Assembly (NCBI GenBank): GCA_020637555.1
Contig: JACKKF010000006.1
Coordinates: 186,001-250,000, forward strand
Direction: 5' to 3'
DNA: 64,000 nucleotides
Source: Rhodobacter sp.
GTDB taxonomy: Bacteria > Pseudomonadota > Alphaproteobacteria > Rhodobacterales > Rhodobacteraceae
Positions 34,344 through 44,745 of the stretch are shown here, one piece after another; positions within the stretch are counted from its first letter, which is position 1; each line of letters begins with the position of its first letter. Both the position numbers and the translations under genes were made by a program. The notes beneath the pieces are model-generated. The model was given only the letters and a program-made list of their open reading frames with translations. It ran no database searches and was not told the origin of the DNA.

Positions 34344-36975
34344 AGCGCCTCGTGTCCGAAACGGAAAGCCCCGCGCATCATCTTGTCGAAAATACGCACG
34401 GGGTTTCCAAAGGGGGGCGTGCCCCCTTTGGGCGGGGGTGCGGGGGCGGCAGCCCCCGCCTTACCGGTGGCCCGCAGCACGCCCGCCGGTCGCGCCGCCA
34501 GCGGTCGCAAGGCAAAGATCGCGCCCGTCACCAACACCGCCAGAACGCCCCCCGTCACGATCAGCAGCGCGGGCCCCGGCGCCAGGCGGAACTCCAGATC
34601 CATGACCGGGACCAGCACGGCCCAGGCCGCCAGCGCCCCGGCGGCGATAGCCACCATCCCGGCGGCGGCGCCCATAAGGGCCGAGCGCAACGCGAAGCTG
34701 GCCAGCACCGTCGCTCGGGTCGCGCCCAGCGTCTTCAGCACCGCCGCCTCAAAGATGCGGGCCCGCTCGCCGGCCGCCGCCGCCCCGATCAGCACGACAA
34801 AGCCGGTGGCCAGCGTGGCCAGCGCCGCCAGCGAGGTCGCCGCCGCAAGCCCCGCCAGGGCGTCGCCCACCCGTTCGGCCGCTTCGCGGATCGGGATGGC
34901 GGTGACATTGGGGAACCGGTCGCCCAGGTCGCGCAGGATCGCCCCCTCGCTGCCGCGGGGCGCGCGGGCCGTGGCGATCAGCGTGTAGGGTGCCCCCTGA
35001 AAGGCGCCCGGGCTGAACACCATGACAAATCCGATGCCGCCGGTCCGGAAATCCAGCTCGCGGAAATTGGCGATTGTGCCCGAGATGTCGCGGCCCAGCA
35101 CGTTCACGGTGATCGTGTCGCCCAGCTTCAGGCCGATTTCCGCGGCTTCCTCGGCGCCAAAGCTGATCAGGGGGGGGCCGTCATAGCCCTCGGGCCACCA
35201 ACTCCCCTCGGTCAGGCGATAGGATCCCTGGCTGTCGGCAAAGGTCACGCCCCGATCGCCGCGCAGCACCCAGTGGTTGCCATAGTCGCGCGCGGGGCGC
35301 CCGTTGATCGCGCTGATCACGCCGCGCAACTGGGGGGCGGTCTGGATATCCTCGACCCCGTCAAAGGCCGACAGGCGCGCGGTGAATTCCGCAAGCTGGG
35401 CGGGCTGGATGTCCAGAAAGAAGAAGGAGGGCGCGCGCGCGGGCATCTGGGTGGTGATCGCGCCGCGCAGGTTCGCGTCGATCTGCCCCACCGCGGCCAG
35501 AACGCTCAATCCCAGACCCAGCGACAGCACGACCGCGACCGCGCCTTCGCGCGGGTTGCCGATCGCGGCAACCGCGAGGCGCAGAGCCGGCCATCCACGC
35601 AGCATCCGGGACCGCGCAACCCGCCGCGCCAGGGCCTGCAACGCCAATGCCACCCCCCACAGCAGGACCAGCGCCGCAGCGATCCCCGCGGCGGCCCCCA
35701 GCGCCAGTTGCCAGGCATCCGAGAACCAGACAGCCGCCGCCACCAGCGCCAGCGTGGACAGCGCCAGCGCCACCAGCGGGCCGGGGCGCGGCCATGCGCG
35801 GGCCTCGGCGCCGATGCCACGGAACAACGCGGCGGCGCGCACCCGTTCCACCCGGGCCAGCGGCCAGAGGGTAAAGACCAGCGCGGTCAGCACGCCATAG
35901 AGCGCGGCTTCGGCCAGCGGGCGGGGATAGAGGCCCACGGCCAGCGGCACCGGCACCTGATCCTGCACCAGCGGCCCGGCGATCAACACGGCGCCGGCCC
36001 CCAGCGCGACCCCCAGCGTCACGCCCAGCAGGGTCAGCGCGCCGATCTGCATCAGATAGGTTGCAAAGATCACCCGTCCCTCGGCGCCCAGTGTCTTCAG
36101 CGTGGCGATCACGCCGGTCTTGGCGTCCAGATAGGCCCGAACGGCGGCCGAGATGCCGATCCCGCCCACGGCCAGCCCGGCCAGCCCCACCAGCACCAGG
36201 AAGGCGCCGATCCGGTCCACGAACCGGGCCACGCCCGGCTCGGCCCGGCTGGCGTCGCGCCATCGGATGCCGGCATCGTGAAAGGTGTCGATCAGGCTGG
36301 TGCGCACGCGCTCGGGCGTGTCGCCGGGGCGCAGGATCATCCGGTACGAGGTATCGAACAACGATCCCGCGCCCAGCAACCCCGCATTGCGCAGCGCCTC
36401 GGTCGCCACCAGCGTGCGGGGGCCAAAGCCGAACCCCGTGCCCACGGTGTCCGGTTCCCGCACGACTGCCGCCATCAACACGAAGTCCTGGGTTCCCAGC
36501 CGGAACCGGTCCCCCACGCTCAGGCCCAGCCGGTCGATCAGGATCGGGTCCATCGCGCCGCCCGGCAGCCCGTCGCGCCCGGCCAGGACCTCGGCCATGG
36601 GCAGCGCAGGGTCCAGCACGGGCGCACCGACCAGGGGCCAGGCCGCATCCACCGCCTTGACCTGCGTCAGGGCCCGGTCGCCCGCCGGCGTGACCGCCAT
36701 CGACCGAAAGTCCACGACTTCGCCCCAGGCCGCGCTTTCGCGCGTCAGCCAGGCGCGCTCGGCGTCGCTGGCAAAGCGGTAGGTCAGGCGCAATTCGGCG
36801 TCGCCCCCCAGCAGGGCCCGGCCCTCGCGGGCCAACCCGCCCTCGATCGCCGCGCGCACCGATCCCACGGCCGCGATCGCGCCCACGCCCAGGATCAGGC
36901 ACAGCAGAAAGATGCGAAATCCCGCGATGCCGCCGCGCAACTCGCGGCGGGCCAGGCGGGCGGCGATACGCAGGC

Positions 36976-36979
<4 letters not shown>
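34313..36979 (-). CDS. FtsX/YbbP-type ABC transporter permease
   Basis: 888-residue permease with two MacB/FtsX units: N-terminal membrane helix, periplasmic core, three helices (IRWRDAS...LVLVGLAGLAVGGIGISAAVR), and a second set ending GGVLAVLVTGAIFALRPLAARPAGVLRATG. It is the YbbP type that works with a YbbA ATPase next to TesA. The natural end is probably near LRATG; the last 49 residues (KAGAAAPAPPPKGG...) are encoded by a hairpin-rich repeat element and run 31 nt into selU. ATG 36979 overlaps the ATPase stop. Confidence 0.9.
34377..34459. repeat. REP-like double-hairpin element at the permease end
   Basis: Reading the minus strand: GCGGGGGC-GCCCCCGC hairpin (34440-34459), a perfect 10-bp stem CCAAAGGGGG/CCCCCTTTGG (34407-34431), then ACCCCGTGCGTATTTTCGACAAG. 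The same order, hairpin then C-run then ATATTT and a CAAA-like tail, recurs at 38371-38460. It is translated as the C-terminal tail of the permease. Confidence 0.75.
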
Positions 36980-37660
<681 letters not shown>

Positions 37661-37662
<2 letters not shown>

Positions 37663-38356
37663 GAAATCAATCCTTTGCAACGCATCCAGCGGATATGGGG
37701 TCGCGCGCCGGGCAGGCAAGCTTCTGGCGGCGCTGATTTTCACGCTTGCCGCAGGGATTTCCGTCGCGTCAGCGCGCACGCTGACGCTCACCGCGCTGGG
37801 TGATTCGCTCACTGCGGGATACGGGCTGGAGCAAGGGCAGGGCCTCGTGCCGCAACTCCAGGCGTGGCTGACGGCGCGCGGGCACGACGTGCGCGTGCTC
37901 AATGCGGGGGTCTCGGGCGACACCACCACCGGCGGGTTGCAGCGGCTGGACTGGGTGCTTGCGGACCGCCCGGATGCGATGATCGTGGCGCTTGGGGGCA
38001 ATGATCTGCTGCGCGGCATCGACCCGGCGCTCAGCCGCGCGAATCTCGGCTCGATCCTCGGTCGCCTCGATGACGCGGGCATCCCCGCGCTGCTCGTGGG
38101 CCTGCCCGCCCCGGCCAATTACGGACCCGCGTTCCAGCAGGCCTTTGCGGCGCTCTATCCCGATCTCGCCCGGGCGCATGATGCGCTACTGCTGCCCGAC
38201 CTTCTGGCGCCCATCGCGGCCGCGCGCGACGCGGGCACCCCCGCGACGGATCTCATGCAGGGGGACATGATTCACCCGAATGCCGCGGGTGTCGCGCTGA
38301 TCGTCGATGCCCTCGGGCCCCAGGTCGAAGCCCTGCTCACCCGCGTGAGCCCCTGA
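37661..38356 (+). CDS. tesA: GDSL esterase/thioesterase I TesA
   Basis: 231-residue SGNH hydrolase with a signal peptide (KLLAALIFTLAAGISVASA), hence periplasmic: an arylesterase, lysophospholipase and thioesterase. Blocks I-V are clear: GDSLTAGYG with the nucleophile Ser, GVSGDTT, LGGNDLLRG and DMIHPNAAG with the catalytic Asp and His. ATG 37661 lies in CATG shared with the ybbA start; no strong ribosome site precedes it, so expression may be modest. Synteny with ybbA-ybbP supports the assignment. Confidence 0.92.
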
Positions 38357-38370
38357 CCCCGCGCGCCTCG

Positions 38371-38460
38371 CGCCCCCCTCTTTGTGCCACAAATATCCCG
38401 GGGGGTGTGGGGGGCAGCGCCCCCCACCGGGTCGCCCGAGGGCTACGGCATGGAATGCCG
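38371..38460. repeat. REP-like hairpin element between tesA and creatinase
   Basis: TTTGTGCCACAAA (38381-38393), then ATATCCC and G-run, a 9-bp stem GTGGGGGGC/GCCCCCCAC (38407-38427), and CGGCAT/ATGCCG (38446-38460). It sits between two convergent stops, where it can end transcription both ways. Its reverse complement matches the layout of the element at 34377-34459. Confidence 0.75.
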
Positions 38461-38485
38461 TCGGCCGAGGGCGAAACCCCGCCTG

Positions 38486-39694
38486 TCAGCCGACCACGTT
38501 GAACCCCGGGCCATAGGGGTAATGCGTGATGTTCTCGGCTCCGGTCTCGGTGATCACCAGAATGTCGTGCTCGCGGTAGCCGCCGGCGCCGGGCTGGCCC
38601 TCGGGGATGGTCAGCATCGGCTCCATCGAGATCACCATGCCCGGCTCGAGAACGGTCTCGATATCCTCGCGCAGTTCCAGACCCGCCTCGCGGCCATAAT
38701 AATGCGACAGCACGCCGAACGAATGGCCGTATCCAAAGGTCCGGTAGCGCAGAAGATCCCGCTCGGCGAAAAAGGCGTTGATCCGCGCCGTGACATCGGC
38801 GCAGACCGCGCCCGGCTTCAGCAGGCTCATGCCGAACTCATGCGCCGCGACATTGGCCTCCCAGATCGCCAGCGACGCCTGGTCGACCTCGCGGGCGAAC
38901 AGGGTGCGCTCCAGCGCCGTGTAATAGCCCGAAATCATCGGAAAGGTGTTCAGCGACAGGATGTCGCCCGTCTCGATCCGCCGGCTCGTCACCGGGTTGT
39001 GGGCGCCATCGGTGTTGATGCCGGACTGGAACCAGACCCAGGTGTCGCGGTATTCGGCATCCGGGAAGCGCCGGGCGATCTCGCGCTCCATCGCGTCGCG
39101 TCCGGCCATCGCGACGTCGATCTCGCGCGCGCCGGGCACGATCGCCTCGCGGATCGCGTATCCGCCGACGTCGGCGGTGTTGGCGCCGGCGCGGATCAGC
39201 GCGATTTCGGCCGGCGATTTCAGCATCCGTTGCCGCATCGACGCTGGCGCCATGTCCACGCGCGCCCGGGGGCCCAGGAAGGCGTCCAGACGCGCGGATT
39301 GCGCCAGGCTCAGGTGGTCGCCCTCGTATCCGATCACGCGGCCGGGCCCGGTCACCGACAGCACCGCCCGCCAGTAATTGTCGCGTGCCCAGTCGGTATA
39401 GGTGATGGTATCGCCGTGGCTCCGCCGCCAGGGCTGGCCCGCGTCGATCCCGGCGCTGATGGTCACGCTGTCCGTCGGCGTCACCACCAGCCCGTAAGGC
39501 CGGCCAAAGCTGCAATACAGGAACCCGGAATAGTAGGCGATCGCCTGCATCGAGGTGAACACGCAGGCCTCGACCCCTTGTGCGGCCATGGCGGCGCGCA
39601 GGCCGGCCAGGCGGGTGTCGTATTCCTCGGCCGCGAAGGGCAGCACGCGCGGCCCCTGGTGGAAACGGTAGAAAGCGGGACGTTCCGTCGTCAT
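38486..39694 (-). CDS. Creatinase (creatine amidinohydrolase)
   Basis: 402-residue pita-bread-fold hydrolase that turns creatine and water into sarcosine and urea without metal. By memory it aligns almost gap-free with Pseudomonas putida creatinase: FLYCSFGRPY, WFQSGINTDGAHNPVT, LSLNTFPMISGYYTALERTLF and TFGYGHSFGVLSHYYGREAG. The catalytic histidine is His232, the same number as in P. putida. The metal ligands of aminopeptidase P relatives are not all conserved, as expected. ATG 39694 has AGAGG. It stands alone: no creatininase or sarcosine oxidase is adjacent. Confidence 0.93.
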   Translation of the reverse strand: MTTERPAFYRFHQGPRVLPFAAEEYDTRLAGLRAAMAAQGVEACVFTSMQAIAYYSGFLYCSFGRPYGLVVTPTDSVTISAGIDAGQPWRRSHGDTITYTDWARDNYWRAVLSVTGPGRVIGYEGDHLSLAQSARLDAFLGPRARVDMAPASMRQRMLKSPAEIALIRAGANTADVGGYAIREAIVPGAREIDVAMAGRDAMEREIARRFPDAEYRDTWVWFQSGINTDGAHNPVTSRRIETGDILSLNTFPMISGYYTALERTLFAREVDQASLAIWEANVAAHEFGMSLLKPGAVCADVTARINAFFAERDLLRYRTFGYGHSFGVLSHYYGREAGLELREDIETVLEPGMVISMEPMLTIPEGQPGAGGYREHDILVITETGAENITHYPYGPGFNVVG

Positions 39695-39938
39695 CGTCAG
39701 ACCTCTGAACAGGGGTCTCGACAACGCGGGACCCCGAAAGATCCCGGCGTGCAGGACGATGTGGGCCCGGCAAAGGGACCACGGGCACCGGGCACCGTTC
39801 GATGCCCTGCGGCGACGCCATCGCCACTTGCCCGGCAGGCAGGCTAGCGCCGCGTCTGACGCCGCGCAACGGGAAAGCGCCTTGATCCGGGGCTGGGGCT
39901 GGGGCATCACCATGGCGACAGTGATGAAAGACCGACGT

Positions 39939-40418
39939 ATGAACCGCATCTGCCATATCGACATTGACGAGTCCGATCTGCCCGCCCCCACGCCCGAGAT
40001 GGAACAGGAGCGGCGCGTTGCGGTGTTCGACCTGCTCGAGGACAACAGTTTCGCCCTGCCCGCGCGTGACGATCGCGCCGTGCCCGAGGGGCCCTATCGG
40101 CTGGCCCTGGCCATCCGCGACCGGCGGCTTGTGGTCGATATCGCGCAGGAGTCCGGCGACAAGGTGGCCGAGTTCCATCTCTCGCTGGGGCCGTTCCGGC
40201 AGGTCATCAAGGATTACGACCAGATCTGCGCCAGCTATTTCGATGCGGTCAAACGTCTGCCCCCCAGCCAGATCGAGGCGATCGACATGGCCCGCCGCGG
40301 CATCCACAACGAAGGCGCGCGTGTGCTGCAAGAGCGGCTCGACGGCAAGGCCGAGATCGATCTCGATACCGCGCGCCGCCTGTTCACCCTGATCTCCGTT
40401 CTCAACCACGGGTCGTGA
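39939..40418 (+). CDS. UPF0262 family protein
   Basis: 159-residue alphaproteobacterial protein of unknown role. Family features: ICHIDIDESDLPAPTPEMEQE, VFDLLEDNSF, GPYRLALAIRDRRLVVDI and DIDLDTARRLFTLI-like end. I use ATG 39939 (MNRICHI) because family members begin there; ATG 39912 is possible. It overlaps the next gene by 4 nt (GTGA). First gene of a long plus-strand run. The 244 bases before it hold no gene that I can see. Confidence 0.9.
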   Translation: MNRICHIDIDESDLPAPTPEMEQERRVAVFDLLEDNSFALPARDDRAVPEGPYRLALAIRDRRLVVDIAQESGDKVAEFHLSLGPFRQVIKDYDQICASYFDAVKRLPPSQIEAIDMARRGIHNEGARVLQERLDGKAEIDLDTARRLFTLISVLNHGS

Positions 40419-40876
40419 TCTTGGATCAGGGTTTTCCCCAGTCTGTGCTGTTCTGCTGCGACCAGAATTCGGTCCGCTCCCCCATGGCCGAGGGGTTCAT
40501 GAAGAAGCTCTACGGTCAGCGCGCCTATGTGCAGTCGGCCGGCGTGCATGGCGAGATGGACATCGACGGGTTCGCGGTTGCCGTCAGCGCGGAAAAGGGC
40601 GTGTCCCTCGATCGCCATCGCACCCGCAGTTTCGACGAGATGCAGGAATGGGGCGACGATCTGTCAGGCTTCGACCTGATCGTCGCGCTCAGTCCCGCCA
40701 GCCAGCGCGCGGCGCTGGAACTGACCCGCTATGCGCATGTGAATGTCGAATACTGGCCGATCATGGACCCCACCGGCCTGGGCGAGACCCGCGAGACCAA
40801 GCTTCAGGCCTATCGCCAGACGCGCGATCAGATCGTGCGCAAGATGCAGGAACGCTTCGGGCCGCCCACGGCCTGA
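40415..40876 (+). CDS. Low-molecular-weight protein-tyrosine-phosphatase-like protein
   Basis: 153 residues with the P-loop FCCDQNSVRSPMAEG: nucleophile Cys15, Arg21, the C-x5-R motif of the LMW-PTP/arsenate reductase fold, and a PIMDPTG segment supplying the general-acid aspartate. It starts with GTG at 40415 inside the UPF0262 stop. LMW phosphatases next to UPF0262 are frequent in Rhodobacteraceae. Substrate (phosphoprotein, or phosphoarginine as in YwlE) unknown. Confidence 0.87.
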   Translation: MILDQGFPQSVLFCCDQNSVRSPMAEGFMKKLYGQRAYVQSAGVHGEMDIDGFAVAVSAEKGVSLDRHRTRSFDEMQEWGDDLSGFDLIVALSPASQRAALELTRYAHVNVEYWPIMDPTGLGETRETKLQAYRQTRDQIVRKMQERFGPPTA

Positions 40877-40948
40877 CGCGCGTCGCTTTCGGACCCGCAC
40901 CCCTGCGTGGCGCCGATCTATCCTGCGCCCGACAGAATGGAGATCCCG

Positions 40949-41362
40949 ATGACCCCTGCCCAGACCGCCCGCGCCACGATCCAGGCCTATTACGATGCCT
41001 TCAACCGGGGCGATACCGGCGCCATGGTCGCCTGCCTGCATGACGATTTCACCCATCACGTCAACGAAGGCAGCGCACGGCTGGGCAAGCAGGCCTTTGC
41101 CGAATTCTGCGCCCACATGTCGGACACCTACAAGGAACTGCTGACCGACCTGGTGGTCTATGGCAGCGAGGACGGCACGCGGGGCGCTGCGGAATTCACG
41201 GTGAACGGCACCTATCTGAAGACCGACCCCGGCCTGCCCGAGGCACACGGTCAAACCTATGTGCTGCCGGCCGGCGGGTTCTTTTCGCTCAAGGACGGAC
41301 GCATCACCCGGGTGACGACCTATTACAACCTGCAGGACTGGATCCGGCAGGTCAGCGCATGA
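40949..41362 (+). CDS. NTF2/SnoaL-like protein
   Basis: 137 residues, cone-shaped alpha+beta NTF2-like fold: ATIQAYYDAFNRGDTGAMVAC, LHDDFTHHVN, KQAFAEFCAHM, FFSLKDGRITRVTTYYNL. Such proteins are ketosteroid isomerase-type enzymes or ligand binders; the isomerase-related designation applies. ATG 40949 follows GGAG by seven bases; ATG 40937 is the alternative. It shares ATGA with the GNAT gene. Confidence 0.85.
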   Translation: MTPAQTARATIQAYYDAFNRGDTGAMVACLHDDFTHHVNEGSARLGKQAFAEFCAHMSDTYKELLTDLVVYGSEDGTRGAAEFTVNGTYLKTDPGLPEAHGQTYVLPAGGFFSLKDGRITRVTTYYNLQDWIRQVSA

Positions 41363-41943
41363 GGGTCGAGGCGCTGGCGGGGGCGGCGCTGGACGCGTCG
41401 CTGGATGCTGTCGCGCGCCTCAGGATCGCGGTGTTCCGCGACTGGCCCTATCTCTATGACGGCGATCTGGACTATGAGCGCCGCTACCTGGCGCCTTACC
41501 GCGACAACCCGCGCGCCGTGGTGGCCGGCGCGTTCCAGGGCGACCGGCTGGTCGGCGCGGCCACCGGCACGCCGATGGAAGATCACGCCGACGACTTTGC
41601 CGCGCCCTTCGCCGCGACCGGGATTGCACTGTCAGACATTTTCTATTGCGCCGAATCCGTCTTGCTGCCCCAGTTTCGCGGCCAGGGTGTCGGACATCGG
41701 TTTTTTGATATCCGCGAGGCGCAGGCCCGCAAACTGGGCCGCCGTCATGTTGCATTCTGTTCGGTTCAGCGACCGGCGGACCATCCTGCGCGGCCCGCCG
41801 GATACCGGCCGCTCGATGCGTTCTGGCGCGCGCGCGGCTATGCCCCGGTGCCGGGTGTCATTGCCTCCTTTCGCTGGAGGGATCTGGGCGATAGCATGGA
41901 AAGCGCGAAACCGCTGCAATTCTGGATGCGAGACCTGACATGA
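41359..41943 (+). CDS. GNAT-family N-acetyltransferase
   Basis: 194 residues. The acetyl-CoA loop is in VLLPQFRGQGVGHRFFD (R/Q-x-x-G-x-G/A). N-terminal RVEALAGAALDAS precedes RLRIAVFRDWPYLYDGD. ATG overlaps the upstream stop and its own stop overlaps the nitrilase-like start (both ATGA). GNAT and carbon-nitrogen hydrolase are fused in some bacteria, so the pair may act on one metabolite. Substrate unknown. Confidence 0.87.
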   Translation: MRVEALAGAALDASLDAVARLRIAVFRDWPYLYDGDLDYERRYLAPYRDNPRAVVAGAFQGDRLVGAATGTPMEDHADDFAAPFAATGIALSDIFYCAESVLLPQFRGQGVGHRFFDIREAQARKLGRRHVAFCSVQRPADHPARPAGYRPLDAFWRARGYAPVPGVIASFRWRDLGDSMESAKPLQFWMRDLT

Positions 41944-42839
41944 CCCGCGACGTGACGATCGCCGCCGCCGCCTATCCGCTGGACTGGTTCGACGACTTCG
42001 CCGGATACCGCGCCAAGGCGGCGCGCTGGGTGGCGGATGCGGCGGGGCAGGGTGCGGACCTTCTGGTCTTTCCGGAATACGGCGCGATGGAGCTGGCCAG
42101 TCTGGGCGGCGCTGCGATCGCCGCCGATCTGGAGGGCGCCCTGTCCGAGGTGGCGCGTCACCGTCCGCGGATGGATGCGCTGTTCGCCGATCTTGCCGCG
42201 CAGCACGGGGTGCATATCCTGGGGCCTTCGGGGCCCGTGTTCACGGGCAACCGGCCGGTCAACCGCGCCACGCTGTTCGGGCCCCATGGCGTGATCGGCC
42301 ATCAGGACAAGCAGATCATGACCCGATTCGAGCGCGAGGACTGGGATGTGGTGCCCGGCGCGGACGGGCTGGCGGTCTTTGACACCGCGCTTGGCCGTCT
42401 GGGGATCATCATCTGCTATGACAGCGAGTTCCCGCTGCTGGGGCGCGCGCTGGCCGAGGCCGGGGTCGAGATCCTGCTTGCGCCCTCGTGCACCGAAACG
42501 CTTGCGGGGTTCACCCGGGTGCGGGTGGGGTCCATGGCGCGCGCGCTCGAGAATCAATGCGCGGTGGTGCATGCGCCGCTGGTCGGGCAGGCCGGCTGGT
42601 GTGTCGGGGTCGAGGAGAACACCGGCCGGGCCTCGATCTATGGGCCGCCGGATCGCGGGTGGCCGGCCGAGGGGATCCTGGCCGAGGGCGCGATGGACAC
42701 GCCCGGTTGGGTCATGGCCCGCGTGTCGCGCGATCTGGTCGCCGAGACCCGCGCCGACGGCGGCGTTCTGAACCTGGCGCACTGGCCCGAACAGACCGCG
42801 CGCCTTGCCGCGCCGATCACGGTTGTCACCGCGGTCTGA
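41940..42839 (+). CDS. Carbon-nitrogen hydrolase (nitrilase superfamily)
   Basis: 299 residues with the Glu-Lys-Cys triad: Glu in LLVFPEYGAMEL, Lys in GHQDKQIMTRFE, Cys in IIICYDSEFPLL. Nitrilase-superfamily members hydrolyse amide or carbamoyl groups; the branch cannot be fixed from sequence alone. ATGA overlap with the GNAT gene argues for a shared pathway. 96 nt to infA. Confidence 0.9.
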   Translation: MTRDVTIAAAAYPLDWFDDFAGYRAKAARWVADAAGQGADLLVFPEYGAMELASLGGAAIAADLEGALSEVARHRPRMDALFADLAAQHGVHILGPSGPVFTGNRPVNRATLFGPHGVIGHQDKQIMTRFEREDWDVVPGADGLAVFDTALGRLGIIICYDSEFPLLGRALAEAGVEILLAPSCTETLAGFTRVRVGSMARALENQCAVVHAPLVGQAGWCVGVEENTGRASIYGPPDRGWPAEGILAEGAMDTPGWVMARVSRDLVAETRADGGVLNLAHWPEQTARLAAPITVVTAV

Positions 42840-42935
42840 CCGGCTGCAAGTTAAACCTTGAATTTCCTGAAATGAAGGCGCATGTAGGCCGCGCCTGCCT
42901 TGAGCGGGCCATTATCCATTGCTTTCGGAGTGACT

Positions 42936-43154
42936 ATGGCCAAGGAAGACACGCTCGAATTTCCCGGTGTCGTCAAGGAACTCCTGCCGAACGCGACATT
43001 CAGGGTCGAGCTGGAAAACGGCCATATGATCATCGCGACGATGGCGGGAAAGATGCGCAAGAACCGCATCCGCGTCCTGGCGGGCGACCGCGTTCAGGTC
43101 GAGATGACCCCCTACGATCTGTCCAAGGGCCGGATCAACTATCGATTCAAGTGA
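42936..43154 (+). CDS. infA: Translation initiation factor IF-1
   Basis: 72-residue OB-fold protein binding the 30S A site: MAKEDTLEFPGVVKELLPNA, ENGHMIIATMAGKMRKNRIR, DRVQVEMTPYDLSKGRI. Exactly the family length. CGGAG precedes the ATG. It shares one base with maf (TGATG), so infA-maf-rng-yacG forms an operon, the usual alphaproteobacterial order. Confidence 0.97.
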   Translation: MAKEDTLEFPGVVKELLPNATFRVELENGHMIIATMAGKMRKNRIRVLAGDRVQVEMTPYDLSKGRINYRFK

Positions 43155-43717
43155 TGCGTCTGGTCCTGGGCTCGGCCAGCCCCCGGCGGCTGGACCTGCT
43201 GGCGCAACTGGGCATCGTGCCGGATGCGGTGCGGCCCGCGGACATCGACGAAACCCCCGAGCCCCGCGAACTGCCGCGACCCTATTGTGCCCGCATGGCG
43301 CGCGAGAAGGCGCTGGCGCTGGACTGCGGGGCGGATGAGATCGTGCTTTGCGCGGATACGACGGTGGCCCTGGGGCGCCGCATTCTGGGCAAACCGCGCG
43401 ATGCGGTCGAGGCCGCGCAATTCCTCACCCTGCTGGGTGGTCGCCGTCATCAGGTCATCACGGCTGTCGCCGTCCGCCGGGGGGACCGGCTGTGGACGCG
43501 CGAGGTCGAAACCGCGGTCAAGATGAAGCGTCTGTCGGATCGCGAACTGAACGGCTATCTCGCCAGCGGCGAATGGCAGGGCAAGGCGGGCGCCTATGGG
43601 ATTCAGGGCCGGGCCGGGGCATTGATTCCGTGGATTCAGGGCAGTTTCAGCGCGGTCGTGGGCCTGCCGCTGGCGGAAACGGCGGCGTTGCTCGATGCGG
43701 CGGGGTGGCGGACATGA
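43154..43717 (+). CDS. maf: Maf-family nucleotide pyrophosphatase
   Basis: 187 residues with the Maf opening LVLGSASPRRLDLLAQLG and conserved VLCADTTVALG, LGKPRDAVEAAQFL and GEWQGKAGAYGIQG. The family hydrolyses dTTP, UTP and modified nucleotides, and keeps noncanonical nucleotides out of nucleic acid pools. Length normal. It overlaps infA and rng, so translation is coupled. Confidence 0.93.
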   Translation: MRLVLGSASPRRLDLLAQLGIVPDAVRPADIDETPEPRELPRPYCARMAREKALALDCGADEIVLCADTTVALGRRILGKPRDAVEAAQFLTLLGGRRHQVITAVAVRRGDRLWTREVETAVKMKRLSDRELNGYLASGEWQGKAGAYGIQGRAGALIPWIQGSFSAVVGLPLAETAALLDAAGWRT

Positions 43718-44745
43718 AGGGCAGCATGATCGCCCTGGGTCATATCGCCGGGCGCGAGGTCGCGGCGCTGATGGTCGACGGTCGCTTGCAGGACCTCGCG
43801 CTTGACGGGGACGGCTTTGGCCCGGGGGCGATCCTGCGCGGCGTGGTCGGGCGTCCGGTCAAGGGCCTGGGCGGCGTGTTTGTCGACCTGCCCGACGGCG
43901 AGACCGGCTTTCTGCGCGCGCCCAAGGGGCTGGCGCCCGGGCAGCGCATCCTCGTGCAGGTCACGGGCGTGGCCGAACCCGGCAAGGCCCTGCCGCTGAC
44001 CCAACGGCTGCTGTTCAAGAGCCGCTACGCCATCGTCACCCCAGAGGCGCCGGGGCTCAATGTCTCGCGTTCGATCCGGGACGAGGGGGTGCGCGACGCG
44101 CTGACCACGCTGGCAGGCACGGCGATGGACGGTGCCGATCCCGCGCTGGGCCTGATCCTGCGTTCGGTCTGTGACGCGGCAGACGAAGCCGGCATTGCCG
44201 ACGACATCGCCCAGATGCGCACTCTGGCCGAGGCGGTTCTGGCCGATCTCGACGGTCCGCCCGAACTGCTGCTCGATGCGCCGGGGGCGCACGAACTGGC
44301 CTGGCGCGACTGGGGCGATGTGGACGAGGTGGACGATAGCCCCGACGCGCTGGAACTCAGCGGTGCGCTGGATCAGATCGAGGCCCTTCGCCATCCGCTG
44401 GTGTCGCTGGACGCCGGCGCGTCGATGATGATCGAACCCACACGCGCGCTGATCGCGGTCGATGTGAACACCGGGGCCGATACCTCGCCGGCGGCGGGGC
44501 TCAAGGCCTCGATCGCGGCGGCGCGCGACCTGCCGCGGCAACTCAGGCTGCGCGGGCTCGGGGGCATGGTGCTGGTCGATTTCGCGCCCTGTCCGAAACG
44601 CGATCGCCATGTCGTCGAACAGGTGCTGAACAAGGCCTTTCGCGCGGATGCGGGCGAGGCATCGCTGGCCGGCTGGACGCCCCTGGGCAATTTCGAACTG
44701 ACCCGGCGGCGTGATCGCGTGACCCTGGCCGAGTGGTTTGCATGA
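43714..44745 (+). CDS. Ribonuclease E/G-family protein, short form
   Basis: 343 residues: N-terminal S1-like segment (GVVGRPVKGLGGVFVDLPDGETGFL), RNase H-like fold, and catalytic aspartates in ALIAVDVNTG and GMVLVDFAP. It ends before the zinc-link cysteines and C-terminal tail of full RNase E or G, which are about 490 residues or more. The short form next to yacG is common in Rhodobacteraceae. It may process rRNA or act as a helper; catalysis without the zinc-linked dimer is uncertain. Confidence 0.85.
   Translation: MKGSMIALGHIAGREVAALMVDGRLQDLALDGDGFGPGAILRGVVGRPVKGLGGVFVDLPDGETGFLRAPKGLAPGQRILVQVTGVAEPGKALPLTQRLLFKSRYAIVTPEAPGLNVSRSIRDEGVRDALTTLAGTAMDGADPALGLILRSVCDAADEAGIADDIAQMRTLAEAVLADLDGPPELLLDAPGAHELAWRDWGDVDEVDDSPDALELSGALDQIEALRHPLVSLDAGASMMIEPTRALIAVDVNTGADTSPAAGLKASIAAARDLPRQLRLRGLGGMVLVDFAPCPKRDRHVVEQVLNKAFRADAGEASLAGWTPLGNFELTRRRDRVTLAEWFA

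Noticed and set aside
42858..42890. A sigma-70 promoter for infA (TTGAAT followed by CATGTA)
   Set aside because: The -10 match is very poor; infA may be served by read-through from the upstream operon.
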